A stretch of DNA of 64,000 bases, taken from Primulina eburnea. Its lineage: Eukaryota > Streptophyta > Magnoliopsida > Lamiales > Gesneriaceae. Shown piece after piece: positions 35,300 to 50,586 of the stretch; position 1 is the stretch's first letter, and every line of letters begins with the position of its first letter. Location of the stretch: the NCBI RefSeq assembly GCF_022965805.1, contig NC_133104.1, forward strand, positions 44,002,682-44,066,681, read 5' to 3'. The notes under the pieces were generated by a model. The model was given only the letters and a program-made list of their open reading frames with translations. It did no database searches and had not been told where the DNA came from. The position numbers and the translations under genes were made by a program.

Positions 35300-38200
35300 T
35301 CAGCTCGTGTCTCTTCGCTGCGATAAAAAAACAAGATAACGAGCCTAAAGATTTCAGACACAAAACAATCTTCATCTGAGCGTATAATGTTTCATTCCAC
35401 ACTGCATTCAGGCGTAATTCTCTAACTCAACTGCAATATAGAATTGATTGGTAGCACATGCTGAAGGAGTTTAGCCAACAACCAATTGAATAATGGGATT
35501 GGCTCCCTGGTACTCTCTTTGAAGAAAAAGTCGCTGCATTTTGCTATCACAATTCCCCCTAACCAACTGCATTTTAGGGAAAAAAACAGAGAGGAGAAAA
35601 GCTACGACTCCATTTGGACAAGTACTTTAAAAACGTTTTTAGCGTTTTATAAGTGAACAAAATTTAAATATAAGTTTGTATAAGATTTTGTAAAATGTTT
35701 TTGAATTTTTTTTTTCCAAATATAATTTTCAAAGAACAACTGAGAAGTGTTTTTAATATTTTTAAAATAAAAAGCGGGTTAAACAAGAACTAAAAGATTT
35801 TTATAGAACATTTGTTCAAACATCTTAATTATTTTTAACTATAAAATCATATTTTTAAATAGTCGTCCAAAAAACTTTTCAACCCAAACAACATTTTATA
35901 GAATAGTTGTTCATACACATTTATTTTTAAAACATTATATAAATTTTTCTAAAAACACTTTCATAAAAAACGTTTTATAAGTACTTGTTCTAATGAAATT
36001 TACGTGTTGAAGAAAATAATTTTATACAAGTTTATTGCTGACAAAGACACATCAAAAACAGTATAGAAAAGATAAATGAAGAAATATTTATCAAACAGAC
36101 AGACCCCAATCCACAAAAGCATAGGTGCGATGCAAATAGTGTGAACACCAAAAAATCCAGAACAAATCCAGCTCAGGTGTGTGAACAAACCTAGAATTGA
36201 TGAGACAGAGCACGAATGCAAAATTTACCATTTTTTTACTGATGTACGGCTGTAATGGCATGGGATTCTCTGATTCAACATCTTCCTTGTAGGACAATGT
36301 ATTCTCCATTTGGAACTCTTTTCTAGATTCCTTTCTGGTCCCGGCTTGCCAAACTCTACCAAAATTAGGAAGCCAATTAGCATTGAAAGTGTCAATCAAA
36401 GGCTCCCCTCTTTTTTCCAATTCCAACTCGAGCTTTCTTCTCTCAGCCCAAGCAGCTCCAACTCGTTTTGGGTTCAATCTTGATGACTTTCCTATTTTAG
36501 GAGATATAAGGTTGCCCGGTTCTGGTCTCCGAGTAGAATCAAGCTGATTGCCTTGCGATACATCAAACCATGGAGGAGGTGCTCCAGTGTGAACATTTCC
36601 ATCAGTGCCTTCATGAGGAATATGAGAAATTTGCGTGAGATAACCTGCCGAGAGGAAAAGGTGAACTTCACTTAAGACAGTACTATTCTGAATTCAAATG
36701 AAAGAGGCCATGTGGAAGGAACATGATTATAGACAGGCATTTACAAATGGTTACTCCGATACATCTGAAGTAAAACTGAGAGATATAACAGAGAAAGAAG
36801 ATGCGTTAACAAAATATACAAAATTACCCTGAGTTTTGCTCTCTCCTATAGCTATTGATATCCTGGGGGAACCTGCTATATAACCAATGGTGTTATCAAA
36901 TTCAAAATACCAAAATCATGCATATTTAGTAACATGACCCTCCATGTTATCAAATTCTCAAAACAACCTCAACAGACAGTGCAACTGCCAAAACAGAAAA
37001 CGGAAGCATATAATAAAAGCAAAGAAGAATCATGAACTAAAACAAGAAAAGGGTTCAAATTGCTTAATTACACAGCCAACAAACACTTCAAGAGATCAGT
37101 TATTTACGATATTATAGAAAAGAAAAAATCCATTACTTAACAAGAGACTGTGAAGTACAAAACGAGAGAGTGTGAAGTACAAAACGTACCAAATTCTAAA
37201 AAGTGAGCAAAAACTCACTTCATTAAAAATGAAAATAAAGAATTAAGGTGGTTTTAGAATGTAAAACGAAACAAAATAATAATAATAATATTAATAATAT
37301 AGAATAAAAAACATAGTAGTAAAATGTCATGATCACAAAACAAACCTCACAAAATCGATCATTTAGAAAAGAAACACACAAAAATACCACGACACTAAAG
37401 CAGAACAACAAAACGGTCAACCTCTTTTTGGCAGATTTGTTCTTCTCAAAACCACAACATCCATTTGCACCAAATCAATCGAAAAGAATGTAAACAAGCC
37501 CCTTAATTTGAAAGACCACCGACTTCACATAAGCTACATGTCCAGAATCAACACTAGCATAAGTTCTCCAAGTAAATAGAACAGTTGAGTGTGACTCATC
37601 CACACTTTTGGAATACAACATAGATGCATAAGAGTAAAAAACTTCGCCAGAACAAAATATTGTAAGTAAGATCTGGGAAGATCCAACAGATCACAACAAG
37701 AGGTAATGATCCTACAGTATATTATAAAGTGCAAAACTTACAGAACCATTGCAAAAAGGTCCATAAGATGGGCATTCCCTGTGAACAGAGTTGAAGGAGC
37801 GTTGGTCGATCATGCAACCTAACAAAATGTACAGACAATAAGATTAGTTGTCTAACTACAGTAATGCACCAAATCAGTGATAAATGGAATGCATGCACAT
37901 AAGTTCAGGGCCCATGTTTTTTATTGAAGTGCATACACGAGCAATCTATAACCTTTTGAAACCTTCAAGACCGGTATGTCTCCCACTCGTGCATCCACAA
38001 GCGAGCATGAAGAAGAACCAACCTCAGACATAGAAGATATTTCTGAACAGGATATTTGATCTCTTTCATTCGTATATCTTTGTAAAGGCACAACATTGTT
38101 TGTCACGCTAAAATTAAGAGAACTGATATTATTTTAAGAAAACTATTAACATTGTCAGGGTTCAGTTCATTGTGGATATTATTCAATGGTCCAATGACAG

Positions 38201-39433
38201 GTCCAACAGACCCCGATTTGGCGGCTACAGTCTTCAATGACTTGCATTTCTTCTCCCACTGAAAGTACAGGGAAACAAAGTAAGTGTGTTAACTATCATG
38301 ATAGAGTAAAAATATACAAAGTAAAAGGTTGAGATAACAAAAAAGATAGCAAAAGAGTTATTCGCAGCAACCACGAAGAAGAAAATTCAGAGCCCGCAAT
38401 TTATTAGTGAGTTTCAATAATACAAAATTGGAACATCAAACCCGAAAAATAATCAACCAGCAAACTATTACTCCAGCACGCTAGATACACATCTCACTGC
38501 TTACTAATGAACCTCTTATACACAATGAAATCAGCACAAAAGATAGTAGAACAACTATTCTAGATAATTTTTCAGTTAGTATAGGGCTGAAAGTGGGGTT
38601 TAGAACAGAGTTTGAATTAGCTGTCGTAAGGAAGTTCGGGAACCGAACAAGCATCGGAAGAAAACATCATGTTCGTCGAGTTCTTTAAACAAAAAATTCA
38701 AAAAGTTCAAAACCACTGTGAAAAATAGTCAATAACTTTACAACATTTCAACAATTCGAGTGGTGCTGCTTTGTGATTCTACACTTATATTCCCTCAAAT
38801 TCACTGACAGAGAACTACAATATACACAACAATGAATGATGTTCTAACCAACCAATCGGAAACTCGTCTCCTATACTATGACTCAAAATACCTTATCAAA
38901 ATCCGCCTCAGAAATACAAAACAAGTCCAGACGGTCCATTCCACCTCCATATTTCCCCATGAACCTCTTCACTCTCCTGCAATGCTCCCCGCTGGCCAAG
39001 TGCTCGATCGCATTCCCACTGAAAAACCTCACCACGCGTTCACGTGAACAGTGAAAACAAGAAAATCGACGGAGCCAGAAGGTACACACAATTCTCAAAT
39101 TACCAACCATGCAAAGGGGCTCCCCAGCTCGACAACATCACAATCACAGAAGACACACCACAATCGGCTGGTCTGCGCGTGTTCAGGACGTACAGGGGTT
39201 GGGGTTCTGAGGAAGAACCTGACGCCGGAGAGTCTAGATTGGAAGCGCGCGAGGAGCAGGCGGAGCGAGGTCTTGTGGTTGGGGAAGTATATATGGCGGC
39301 GACCCTGATCGTGATTTAGTTTGCAGACCTCGCAAAACTGGAATTGTTGCTGCTGCTCATCGCTTTTCTTTTTCCGATCCATGGTGGAGCCGGAAAGGCC
39401 TTCGCTAGGGTTCGTGGATGGCCATTCTTTCAT
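35300..39433 (-). CDS. TTL: TITAN-like zinc-finger protein gene with apparent one-base frameshift, 7 exons
   Basis: Homologue of the plant TITAN-like protein (At4g24900, from memory), a nuclear zinc-finger protein needed for endosperm and embryo development. Exons: 39108-39433, 38892-39018, 37953-38258, 37747-37818, 36828-36872, 36229-36644, 35300-35317. Exon 1 has FCEVCKLNHDQGRRHIYFP and VRFFLRTP; across the exon 1-2 junction runs WCVFCDCD ... CGNAIEHLAS, giving two Cys/His clusters. Exon 6 carries the conserved C-terminal block LNPKRVGAAWAERRKLELE, FNANWLPNFGRVWQAGTRKE and LQPYISKKM. Exon 3 begins in frame (WEKKCKSLKTVAAKSGS) but runs into TGA at about 38105. The homologous continuation NISSLNFSVTNNVVPLQRY lies one frame over, from ~38130. 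Adding one A to the A-run there would restore 436 codons. So this is either an assembly error or a real loss-of-function allele. The exon 4 donor is weak and uncertain. M18 (39382) is an alternative start. Confidence 0.84.
35612..35998. mobile_element. MITE-like element with ~30 bp inverted ends in the last TTL intron
   Basis: The left end has GGACAAGTACTTTAAAAACG. The right end has CGTTTTATAAGTACTTGTTC, its near reverse complement. About 387 bp, AT-rich, no ORF. The ends resemble hAT/Mutator-type MITEs, but the superfamily and target duplication are not clear. Confidence 0.55.
37144..37189. repeat. Short tandem repeat in a TTL intron
   Basis: GACTGTGAAGTACAAAACGA followed directly by GAGTGTGAAGTACAAAACG. 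Two units of about 21 bases. Confidence 0.75.
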
Positions 39434-39981
39434 CCCATCACGTCATTAATATTTTTTTGTATGTTGTTCACAAACATGAATATTTAATGTATAAAAATTT
39501 ATAATCGATCCAATTTTTTTAAGCATGTAAATAAAAAATATATCGACCGTATTCATAAATAAAATTTTAATAAAAATAATAATTTTTATTATTTTAATAT
39601 ATTCGGAACAAAATGACGATAGTATCTCGAACTATTTCGAGAATTTAAAAAAAAAATTGAACCAAAAAAAAAAACGGACATCTACGTCCTCGTTTCGAGT
39701 TTTCTTCGCGAGACTTCGAACACGTGAAGAAAATTGTCATCCCCACCATTCTTCTTGGATCAATCCGAAGTCCCCCAAATTCCATGTAAATTCTTGAACT
39801 TTATATAGAAAAGTATGTGTTGCATATCTTTAGGTTATTTTTTCCCAAGACATGGATATCAGACAATTTCATGTGTGGCAAAAACAAATATCAAAGAAAC
39901 ATAATTAAAAAAATATATAATTAATTTTAAATTATAAGTCTATAAAACAAAATAAAAAATAAAAAATAAAAAATAAAAAAT

Positions 39982-40350
39982 TTGAGAGACAGTCGCACTC
40001 ACCACCCCCTTGGCTCTGTCGCTGCTTATATAATTATTATAAGTGATTTATCGTGGAAATGTGACCATGATTATTCTATATTTAATTATATATTTGTGTG
40101 CAAGGAAGATGGGAAGTTGGTGAAAAATCTCCAATCAAAACATTTCTTTGGATTCATTCCCTATTCACAAAATTGTGGTACTATGTCATACAAAATGTGG
40201 TATACTTCATGTGGAAATGTGATACTAAAAAAGTTCCCAGGAACTGAACATAAAAAAAATCGACAGTTGGGAACTGAAGGCAAATTTCTCGAAGGAAGAC
40301 AATATATTATAGAATATGACATGGATATTCCTGTTCCTGGGGAAGTCTAA
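39982..40350 (+). CDS. Unidentified 122-codon ORF
   Basis: An open frame in otherwise stop-rich DNA between TTL and OCT1. It reads, among other segments, LVKNLQSKHFFGFIPYSQNC, MSYKMWYTSCGNVILKKFPG and LEGRQYIIEYDMDIPVPGEV, with two cysteines in the middle part. It looks like a small globular or secreted-domain fragment, but no signal peptide or known family is evident. The first ~20 codons overlap AT-rich sequence and may not be real; a start at MSYKMW is an alternative. No supporting splice sites found. Confidence 0.27.
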   Translation: MRDSRTHHPLGSVAAYIIIISDLSWKCDHDYSIFNYIFVCKEDGKLVKNLQSKHFFGFIPYSQNCGTMSYKMWYTSCGNVILKKFPGTEHKKNRQLGTEGKFLEGRQYIIEYDMDIPVPGEV

Positions 40351-40951
40351 TGTGCATGGTGATGAACACTATTATTTGCCAATAAAAACGGGTGTCAGTC
40401 TCCATCAATATATATTGTGGTTTTGTATTAAGCATGCATGATGGAGACTATTTTTTTTTTATCAAAATTAATTATTCTACATCTGACGGAAAAAAAAATT
40501 AAAATTAAAAAATACAAATTATAAAATTAAAATCGTAAATTGATCGATGATGATAACAAAATAATGAAAAACATTAAATTACATGATAAAAATACAATTT
40601 TTTTCGATAAAAACCCACACTTAAGATTTTATTCATACGAAAAAGCACTTTAATATATATAAAAAAATTCATATCCATTACATGTTGAGAAAAGACTAGA
40701 ATATCAGACATCAACACGAGACATGTTTTTACATGTGTAATTTGCATGCATTACATTTGTTATATGTTTGCCAATGTAATCAACACGTACGAACCCCATG
40801 GAATCCCATAAACTTTAAGCTGAGTTTAATGAATAATAATTAATGGATTATGCAATTAATCGGAATATAGCATGTTGATTTTTCTATTTATCCCAAATAT
40901 ATAGAGAATAATTCTATCATTTTATTAATATATCCATATCATTAAGAATAG

Positions 40952-41121
40952 GTCTCTTGTGAGACGATATCACGAATCTTTATATGACAAGTTAACCCTA
41001 CTGATATTCACAATAAAAAGTCATATTATTAGCATAAAAAAAAATATTTTTCATGGATGACCAAAATAAGATATTCGTCTAACAAAATACGACCCGTGAG
41101 GTCGTCTCACACAAGTTTTTG
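40952..41121 (+). mobile_element. MITE copy 4, full length
   Basis: TTGTGAGACGATATCACG at the left and GAGGTCGTCTCACACAAG at the right. The interior has CATGGATGACCAAAATAAGA. It lies ~450 bases upstream of the OCT1 start. Confidence 0.75.
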
Positions 41122-41472
41122 ATTATCATTAAATGCATTAATTACTTTAAACAACTTTTATATACTATTAAAATACTAACTAAATAAATAAGGATAAATA
41201 TTTTTTTTGTATAATTGAAATTTTCAACTATATTTTTAGTTTGTGTGAGAAATTAAACAAGTTAATATATATATTTGAGGGGAAAAAAGTCAAAACTTTC
41301 ATTAATAAAGCTTACCATTGTGTCTTACTCAGATTGCCACCTTAAATGCATCACAAAACCCAACTTTTCTTCAGTGCATTAACACGTCAAACAACACTTC
41401 ACTAACTCGAGGCAGGTGGAAATTGCTACAGACAAGTGCAATTCGTTACCCTGCAATATCTCCTTTTGATTC

Positions 41473-41479
41473 TATATAA
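41473..41479 (+). promoter_or_regulatory. Putative TATA box of OCT1
   Basis: TATATAA ~87 bases upstream of the OCT1 start codon, in a short non-coding leader. Position allows a 5' UTR of about 55-65 bases. Sequence match only; AT-rich DNA makes chance matches common. Confidence 0.4.
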
Positions 41480-41565
41480 GAAAGGGTAATTCCGAGGAAA
41501 TTAAATACATACGTAAATTACATATTCTGCTGTCGTTATCACCCCAGAACAAACTCGAAACAGAA

Positions 41566-43312
41566 ATGGATGAAGAAAGACAAAGCTTTGTGACAGAACC
41601 GAGCTCAAAAGTAGTACCGTGTGGAACTGGAAACAAGCTGCAGCTCACAGTGGATGAAGTGGTGGAAGAGCACGTGGGATCGTTTGGGTTTTCACAGCTT
41701 CTGCAAGTATTCTTGGTTTCAATAGCTTGGATATTTGATTCCCACAGCACATTGGTCACGATATTCACCGATGCGCAGCCGGATTCTTGGCGGTGCATTG
41801 AGACGAACTGCGGTGGCGGTGGCCGGAGGGGAGGGACGGATTCTGTTTGTGGGCTGAAGCCGGGGACTTGGGAGTGGAGTAACGGAAATGCAAGCTCCAC
41901 CATTGCTGAATGGGGACTGGTTTGTGATCGCAGATTTCTTGCTGCCGTTCCAGCGTCACTCTACTTTCTTGGATCCCTCATAGGTCCACTCTTCTCTCAA
42001 ACTATTCTCTTATTGGAACATAGCTTCAATAGGTTTCTACTTAATTCTACGATATCATTTCTTTATTTAAAAAAGGAGTGATTTGCCTCATCTTCGTGGA
42101 ATCCTGTGACATGCAGGCTCCGCTGTGTATGGTCGCCTAGCAGATGCTTTCCTCGGAAGAAAAAGAGCAGTGCTGCTTTCGTGTATTCTAACCTCCGCAA
42201 CAACCTTCCTCACCTCCACATCCCCAAACATATGGATATATGCAGTCCTCCGATTCGCAAATGGGTTCTCTCGTTCGGGCATCGGCATATGCTGCCTTGT
42301 GCTATCGACAGAGGCCGTTGGCCGAAAATGGCGGGGCCAAGTAGGCCAATACGGTTTCTTTTTCTTTGCAGCAGGGTTTCTCTCAATTCCCTTGATTGCT
42401 TACCCGACAAGAACATGTTGGAGAAATTTGTACAAGATTATGTCATTTCTCCCACTTGTTTACTCGATATTTATACTCGTACCTTTTGTATCAGAGTCTC
42501 CTAGGTGGCTTGTTGTTAGGGGTAGGAGTGAAGAAGCTCTTGAAATCTTGAAAAGATACGCAAGAATGAATGGGAGAGAACTGCCTCAAAATATTTGTAT
42601 TTTAGAGCCGTCAAGCATGGGAAAAGTTCCAGGAAACTCCTCCCCTATAAAGAAACTGTGGAGCACCAAATGGGCTATGAAGAGAATGGCCATGGTTATG
42701 CTAACCGGTTTTGGCGTCGGGTTCGTGTACTACGGGATCCAACTAAACGTCGAGAACCTCGACTTCAATCTCTACTTCACCGTTGCCATAAACGCGATGA
42801 TGGAGATCCCCGCTGTTTTCATTGGCAGCGTTCTTTTAAGCTTCACCAATCGCCGTCTCCTGTTCTCTTGCTCGGCTTTTCTCGCCGGGATTTCGTGCAT
42901 TTCCTGCATCTTTTTCTCCACCAGAGAGCACAAGAAGGGGAGTCTGCCACAGCTGATGGTTGAGGCGGTAGGATTCATGGCCGCCTCAACGGCATTTGAT
43001 GTTTTATATATCTATTGTGTAGAGCTTTTTCCAACAAATGTAAGGAACTTCGCTGTTTCCATGCTGAGGCAGGCACTGATGTTGGGGGCTTCGATTTCAC
43101 CTTTGCTGGTTGTGTTGGGGAGATTAAGTCCGTCTCTTTCGTTGCTTGTTTTCGGTGTTCTTTCCATTATCAGTGGATATTTTATCTTGTGGCTGCCTGA
43201 GACCAAGAATTGCCCGTTGTATGAGACTTTAGAGCAGCAGGAAGTGGAGGAGCAATTGGATCGTGTTAGTGGAGATTATGGCATGGAATTAGGCCAAGGT
43301 GTGGATTTGTGA
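41566..43312 (+). CDS. OCT1: Organic cation/carnitine transporter 1, MFS family, 537 aa
   Basis: Twelve-helix major facilitator of the plant OCT group; Arabidopsis OCT1 is a plasma-membrane carnitine/organic cation carrier. Two exons, 41566-41983 and 42117-43312, joined at a split Gly codon (ATA G/GC); 1614 nt, against ~539 aa in Arabidopsis. The N-terminal cytosolic part has [16 protein letters not shown] before helix 1. The large loop 1-2 has [11 protein letters not shown], several cysteines, an NAS sequon and [11 protein letters not shown]. The MFS signature is [12 protein letters not shown] (145-156). [11 protein letters not shown] (266-276) lies after helix 6. The second half has [36 protein letters not shown] and LPETKN (mirror signature). 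TATATAA at 41473-41479, about 90 bases before the ATG, is a plausible TATA box. No defects seen. Confidence 0.96.
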
Positions 43313-44392
43313 AAATATTATTTACGAGCATGTATCCTCATTACTTTGACCTTTACTGGCTTGTGTATACACTGTTTGCATTCTAAGTGAAGTTGTATTT
43401 TTATTCTTTTTTTATTTATTATCGAAGTCCATTATGTTTGTTGGAAATATTGTTCATGTAATGTTCGTGAATGCTGATATGAAATTCTGTCATGAACGTT
43501 TAGAATATTATGTAGTACTTGGGATTGTTTCCTTTTTTTGACTTTATTGTCTAGTTCGAAAATGAGTTTCATTTCAATTTTTCACTCAAAAATCCTTGTC
43601 AACATCCACAACCGTCACATAAACAATTTCTCGCGAATATGTAAGACTTCAATGAAAAAGACCGAAAATGAAAAACGAAAAAAAAAGTAAGTTACATAAC
43701 TAAAAATATAAATTCTGAAAAAACGCAAAGAACAATATTAAAATACAATTTTCTCCATAATTACATAATAATTTTGATCAATGAATTTAATGAATTATAA
43801 TCAAACACGGATTCTTTGTCAACAGTAGAACCTCGTGAATCAGTATGCTAATAATTTATATATTGATTATGTCTAATGTTAAGATGTGTTTGTTTTTATT
43901 TTACTGTCTTTAATGTCTTCTGATTATAGTTCGCACTAATACCGTAGTTGGGGATGGATTGTGTGAGATTCAGGCGCAAAGTTACGTTGAACCGTATACA
44001 ATTGTTGAGAGGATCGATTTGCTAGCATATAGATTGAACTTGTCATAGAGCTTGTGTGCAATACATGTTTCATATATCTATATTGTAGAAGTATGAGTCG
44101 AATCTATCTCATGTTGTGAAGTCCTATTCAAATTCTAAATCGAAAGGATAAACAAGTTCGAAATAGGAAAAATTTTATTGGTCAAGGTACATTACACTAG
44201 GCTAGGGTCCGAAGAGGTTATTTGGGAGTTTGAAACTAAAATACATTAAAAATGACATCATTTGTTTAAGATTATAACAAATTATTGTAAGATTTTTTTA
44301 TGTACTATCTCTGAGCTCATGATGCATTATCAATGAAAGACGTTTTGACTATTTTATATATGTATATATAAGGTGTGTTGTGGAGAATGAAA

Positions 44393-44500
44393 TCTGTTGT
44401 TTTTTTTTTATTACAACTCACGCAGGGGAGGGGGATCGAACCCGGGATGGGAGACCAGCTAATCCGACGGGTGAGACCATTGGGCTAGAAGCCCGGTCTC
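44393..44500 (-). mobile_element. tRNA-derived SINE with pol III boxes and A-rich tail
   Basis: Read on the minus strand: an A-box-like TAGCCCAATGG (44478-44488), a B-box GGTTCGATCCC (44432-44442) ~35 bases on, then GTGAGTTGTAATA and a run of about ten A. This is the usual layout of short plant SINEs. Target-site duplication not clear. Confidence 0.62.
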
Positions 44501-44759
44501 AAAATGTAATAACATGATGTTAATTATATTGTATATGACAATAAATTAGATTAATTATTTTAAATCGAGAAATTTAAAATAATTAAATTAAGTAATTTTG
44601 TTTTAAAAAATAAATATTAAAAAATATTAGTTTATAGATAATATTATATATAATATATAATAAAATTTTAAAATACATTAATTAATTAATTAAATTAAAT
44701 AAAATAAAATAAAATAGACCGGTATTGAACACAATATTAAAATAGTGATGCTAAAAGTT

Positions 44760-45480
44760 TGCACCAATGTATAGTACAACCATTTTTTATACGGCAATTA
44801 GATCAAGAGATTCTGGCACGATTTTCACTCTCCAACCAGCGAATTCCTCGTTTTAAATTCACAACCATTTTCGAAATTTTGATCAGCAATATCTCTGCCG
44901 TCGGTCGCCGAATTTCAGAACCTAGCAGATATTCGGAAAGCTCACGACTATGGCTACGTTTTGGTACCGACATTGAAGGGTATTTCGAGATTTTTCCGGT
45001 GACTTATTTTTCTTCCAGTCGTTCGTTCGCTGCTGTCGGTCGCCGAAAATTCAAACCGCTTCCGGATTTGGAAAGCTAACGAAGAGAGCTATCTTTCCAT
45101 ACTAATTTTGTGAAGTTTTGTTGCGACTCTCGAACAGGCCGTCGGCCATCTCCGGCGTGATTCCGGCCGAGTATCGCCGCTAGCTCCGGTCGGGTTTCCG
45201 ATCAGGCTTCGAGTTTGAGAAGTGAAACTCAATATTTTCCAGCCTTTGAATCTGAGTGTAGGCTGCCTAGGTGAGATAATTTTCCACCTCGGCTTAAATT
45301 GTTTTTAGCTTGATTATTAGCTTCATATTGATAAATTATTCGTTGAGTTAATATTGTAGGTTCAAGTTTTGCGCTATTGGAGGCACAATCCGAAATTTCA
45401 GCTTCCATTTTTGAGTCTCGAATTTCAGCATACAGAGAATTGGGATTTTGAACTTATAGTGCTGTTGATTCAGGTTTTGT
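44760..45480 (+). mobile_element. Possible LTR-retrotransposon LTR fragment
   Basis: A GC-richer, non-coding block in AT-rich DNA. It contains two imperfect copies of GTCGGTCGCCGAA...GGAAAGCT(C/A)ACGA (about 44897-44945 and 45035-45081) and the sequence GGCTGCCTAGGTGAGATAA. It resembles LTR sequence I have seen in dicot genomes, but no primer-binding site, polypurine tract or second LTR was found. Confidence 0.35.
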
Positions 45481-46152
45481 AGTTTTGATGCCTTAGAATT
45501 GTTATATATGAAGTTTGCAAGGTATTTTGTGATTTTGGGAAGAAAATGGAATGTTTGAGATTTAGGAAAACTAGTTGCTTGAATATTAGTTTAGCAACAT
45601 TGAAAGGTATAAAGAATATTTTACGACAATTTAATTTTGAAATAATTTTAAGCATTTTGATTGATATTGGAATTTTAGAAATTTAAATTGCCTAAATAGT
45701 TGAAGTTGTAAATTTAATTGAATTTAAATGATTATTAGAATTTTATATGATAATAGTACCATTTAAATTAATATTCAGGTAATTTGTCTGAGTTGACATT
45801 TCCAAGTCCTGTTTCGAGTATGTTTTGAGGATTACACGATAAGTAATTTCTGGTTAATATAAGTAGAGATCAGTTATTTTCATGATGTATGACAATGACA
45901 TATGATGAACCTATGTATGATTTATATGTTATTTGTTGATTTAGTGGTATTATATGCTGAATTGAATATTATCAGTTGATAATTGAGGTGCAAAATTAAA
46001 TAAAATAAAATACACACATTTTTATTTTAGTTAGCATCAATGTAACTGAACATTTCATATTAAGAAGACACCATACTCACAAGACTTAATAGTTTTTGCG
46101 CTTTTTTGTCAGAAGAATAATCAATAGAATAACTTTCTTCGGGAAGGAGGGA

Positions 46153-49700
<3,548 letters not shown>

Positions 49701-50586
49701 AATGAGCTCTTGCTGCAGCTCAATGGTTTAGACATATGCATACCAACGATATCAATAGGCTTTGTTGATTAATGTTCGAGTTCTTCGATTTGTTATTGAA
49801 TCAAATTATCTTTATCACTTCGAGAGTTTAGTGTTTGTCATTCTACGTGTAATTTCGACAATCCAATCAAGTTGTACATAAAATGTAAGGGACCAAGTAC
49901 TTGTCGAATCTTCAACAATTCATGCATTGATGTCCGCTCGATGCATGAAATTGAGTGATTTTCATACATGAAATGGTCTGAAAGTGTGACAGCATTTAAA
50001 CAGGGTAGGGTATGTTTCTCACGATGGAGTACATTTTTCTATTTCTCAAACCCATGTAAAATTAAAAAGAAGTGATATACGGGTGACGTTTGAATCCAAT
50101 TTTCAGTGATGAAATCAAACATTGCACTTCTATTTTTATTTTCACCACTTCTAACTAAATAAATTGGTCACATATAGAGTTTAAGACAACGTTACCAAAA
50201 CCCAAGTCCAGACAACCGTTTTTCCGGATTATGTTTGAATAAACGATAAGGTGTACACATCTTCTAAAAATAATATATTTAAGTAAATCCACAATCTTTT
50301 ATACGTAATCCTGGTCATATCGTGTTAGAAAATTCATGTTATAATGTCTTCTATCTTCGTTACAATATATACGTGAAACTACATTCTAAAGTCTGCACTA
50401 TTTGTTTTTTGGTAACCAAGAAAGCAGAGTAACATGAGAAAGCTCGATGGATTCAGGCAATCCATAGCTATTGAACATGACGAAATTCCATGTTCTGTGC
50501 TATCTCAAGATAGCCTGAACAAGGTGGATAACTCCGGTGTCGGAGGAATCGATAACAAATCAAAAGTTGAAGGATTCAAAAACCTA
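49701..50586. other. Convergent 3' spacer (TRM5 / FEY)
   Basis: Untranslated ends and AT-rich DNA; the plus-strand open frame that begins at 50434 runs antisense into the FEY last exon and is not taken as a gene. Confidence 0.55.

Larger units (their letters stand above)
43313..46152. other. Intergenic between OCT1 and TRM5
   Basis: Holds a tRNA-derived SINE (44393-44500) and an LTR-like region with an imperfect internal duplication (about 44760-45480). The rest is AT-rich with no gene recognised. Confidence 0.55.

Noticed and set aside
38090..38160. A short intron explaining the TTL frame change
   Set aside because: The only GT...AG pairs around the break would enclose under 50 bases, shorter than usual plant introns, and do not restore the frame.
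39044..39319. Plus-strand open frames of 85-91 codons
   Set aside because: Antisense to TTL exon 1, whose zinc-finger motif is unambiguous.
41472..41959. Antisense open frames over OCT1 exon 1
   Set aside because: Shadows of a clear OCT1 exon with full family match.
44430..44490. Possible tRNA gene
   Set aside because: A and B boxes are present but no cloverleaf can be formed; an A-rich tail follows, so it is a SINE.
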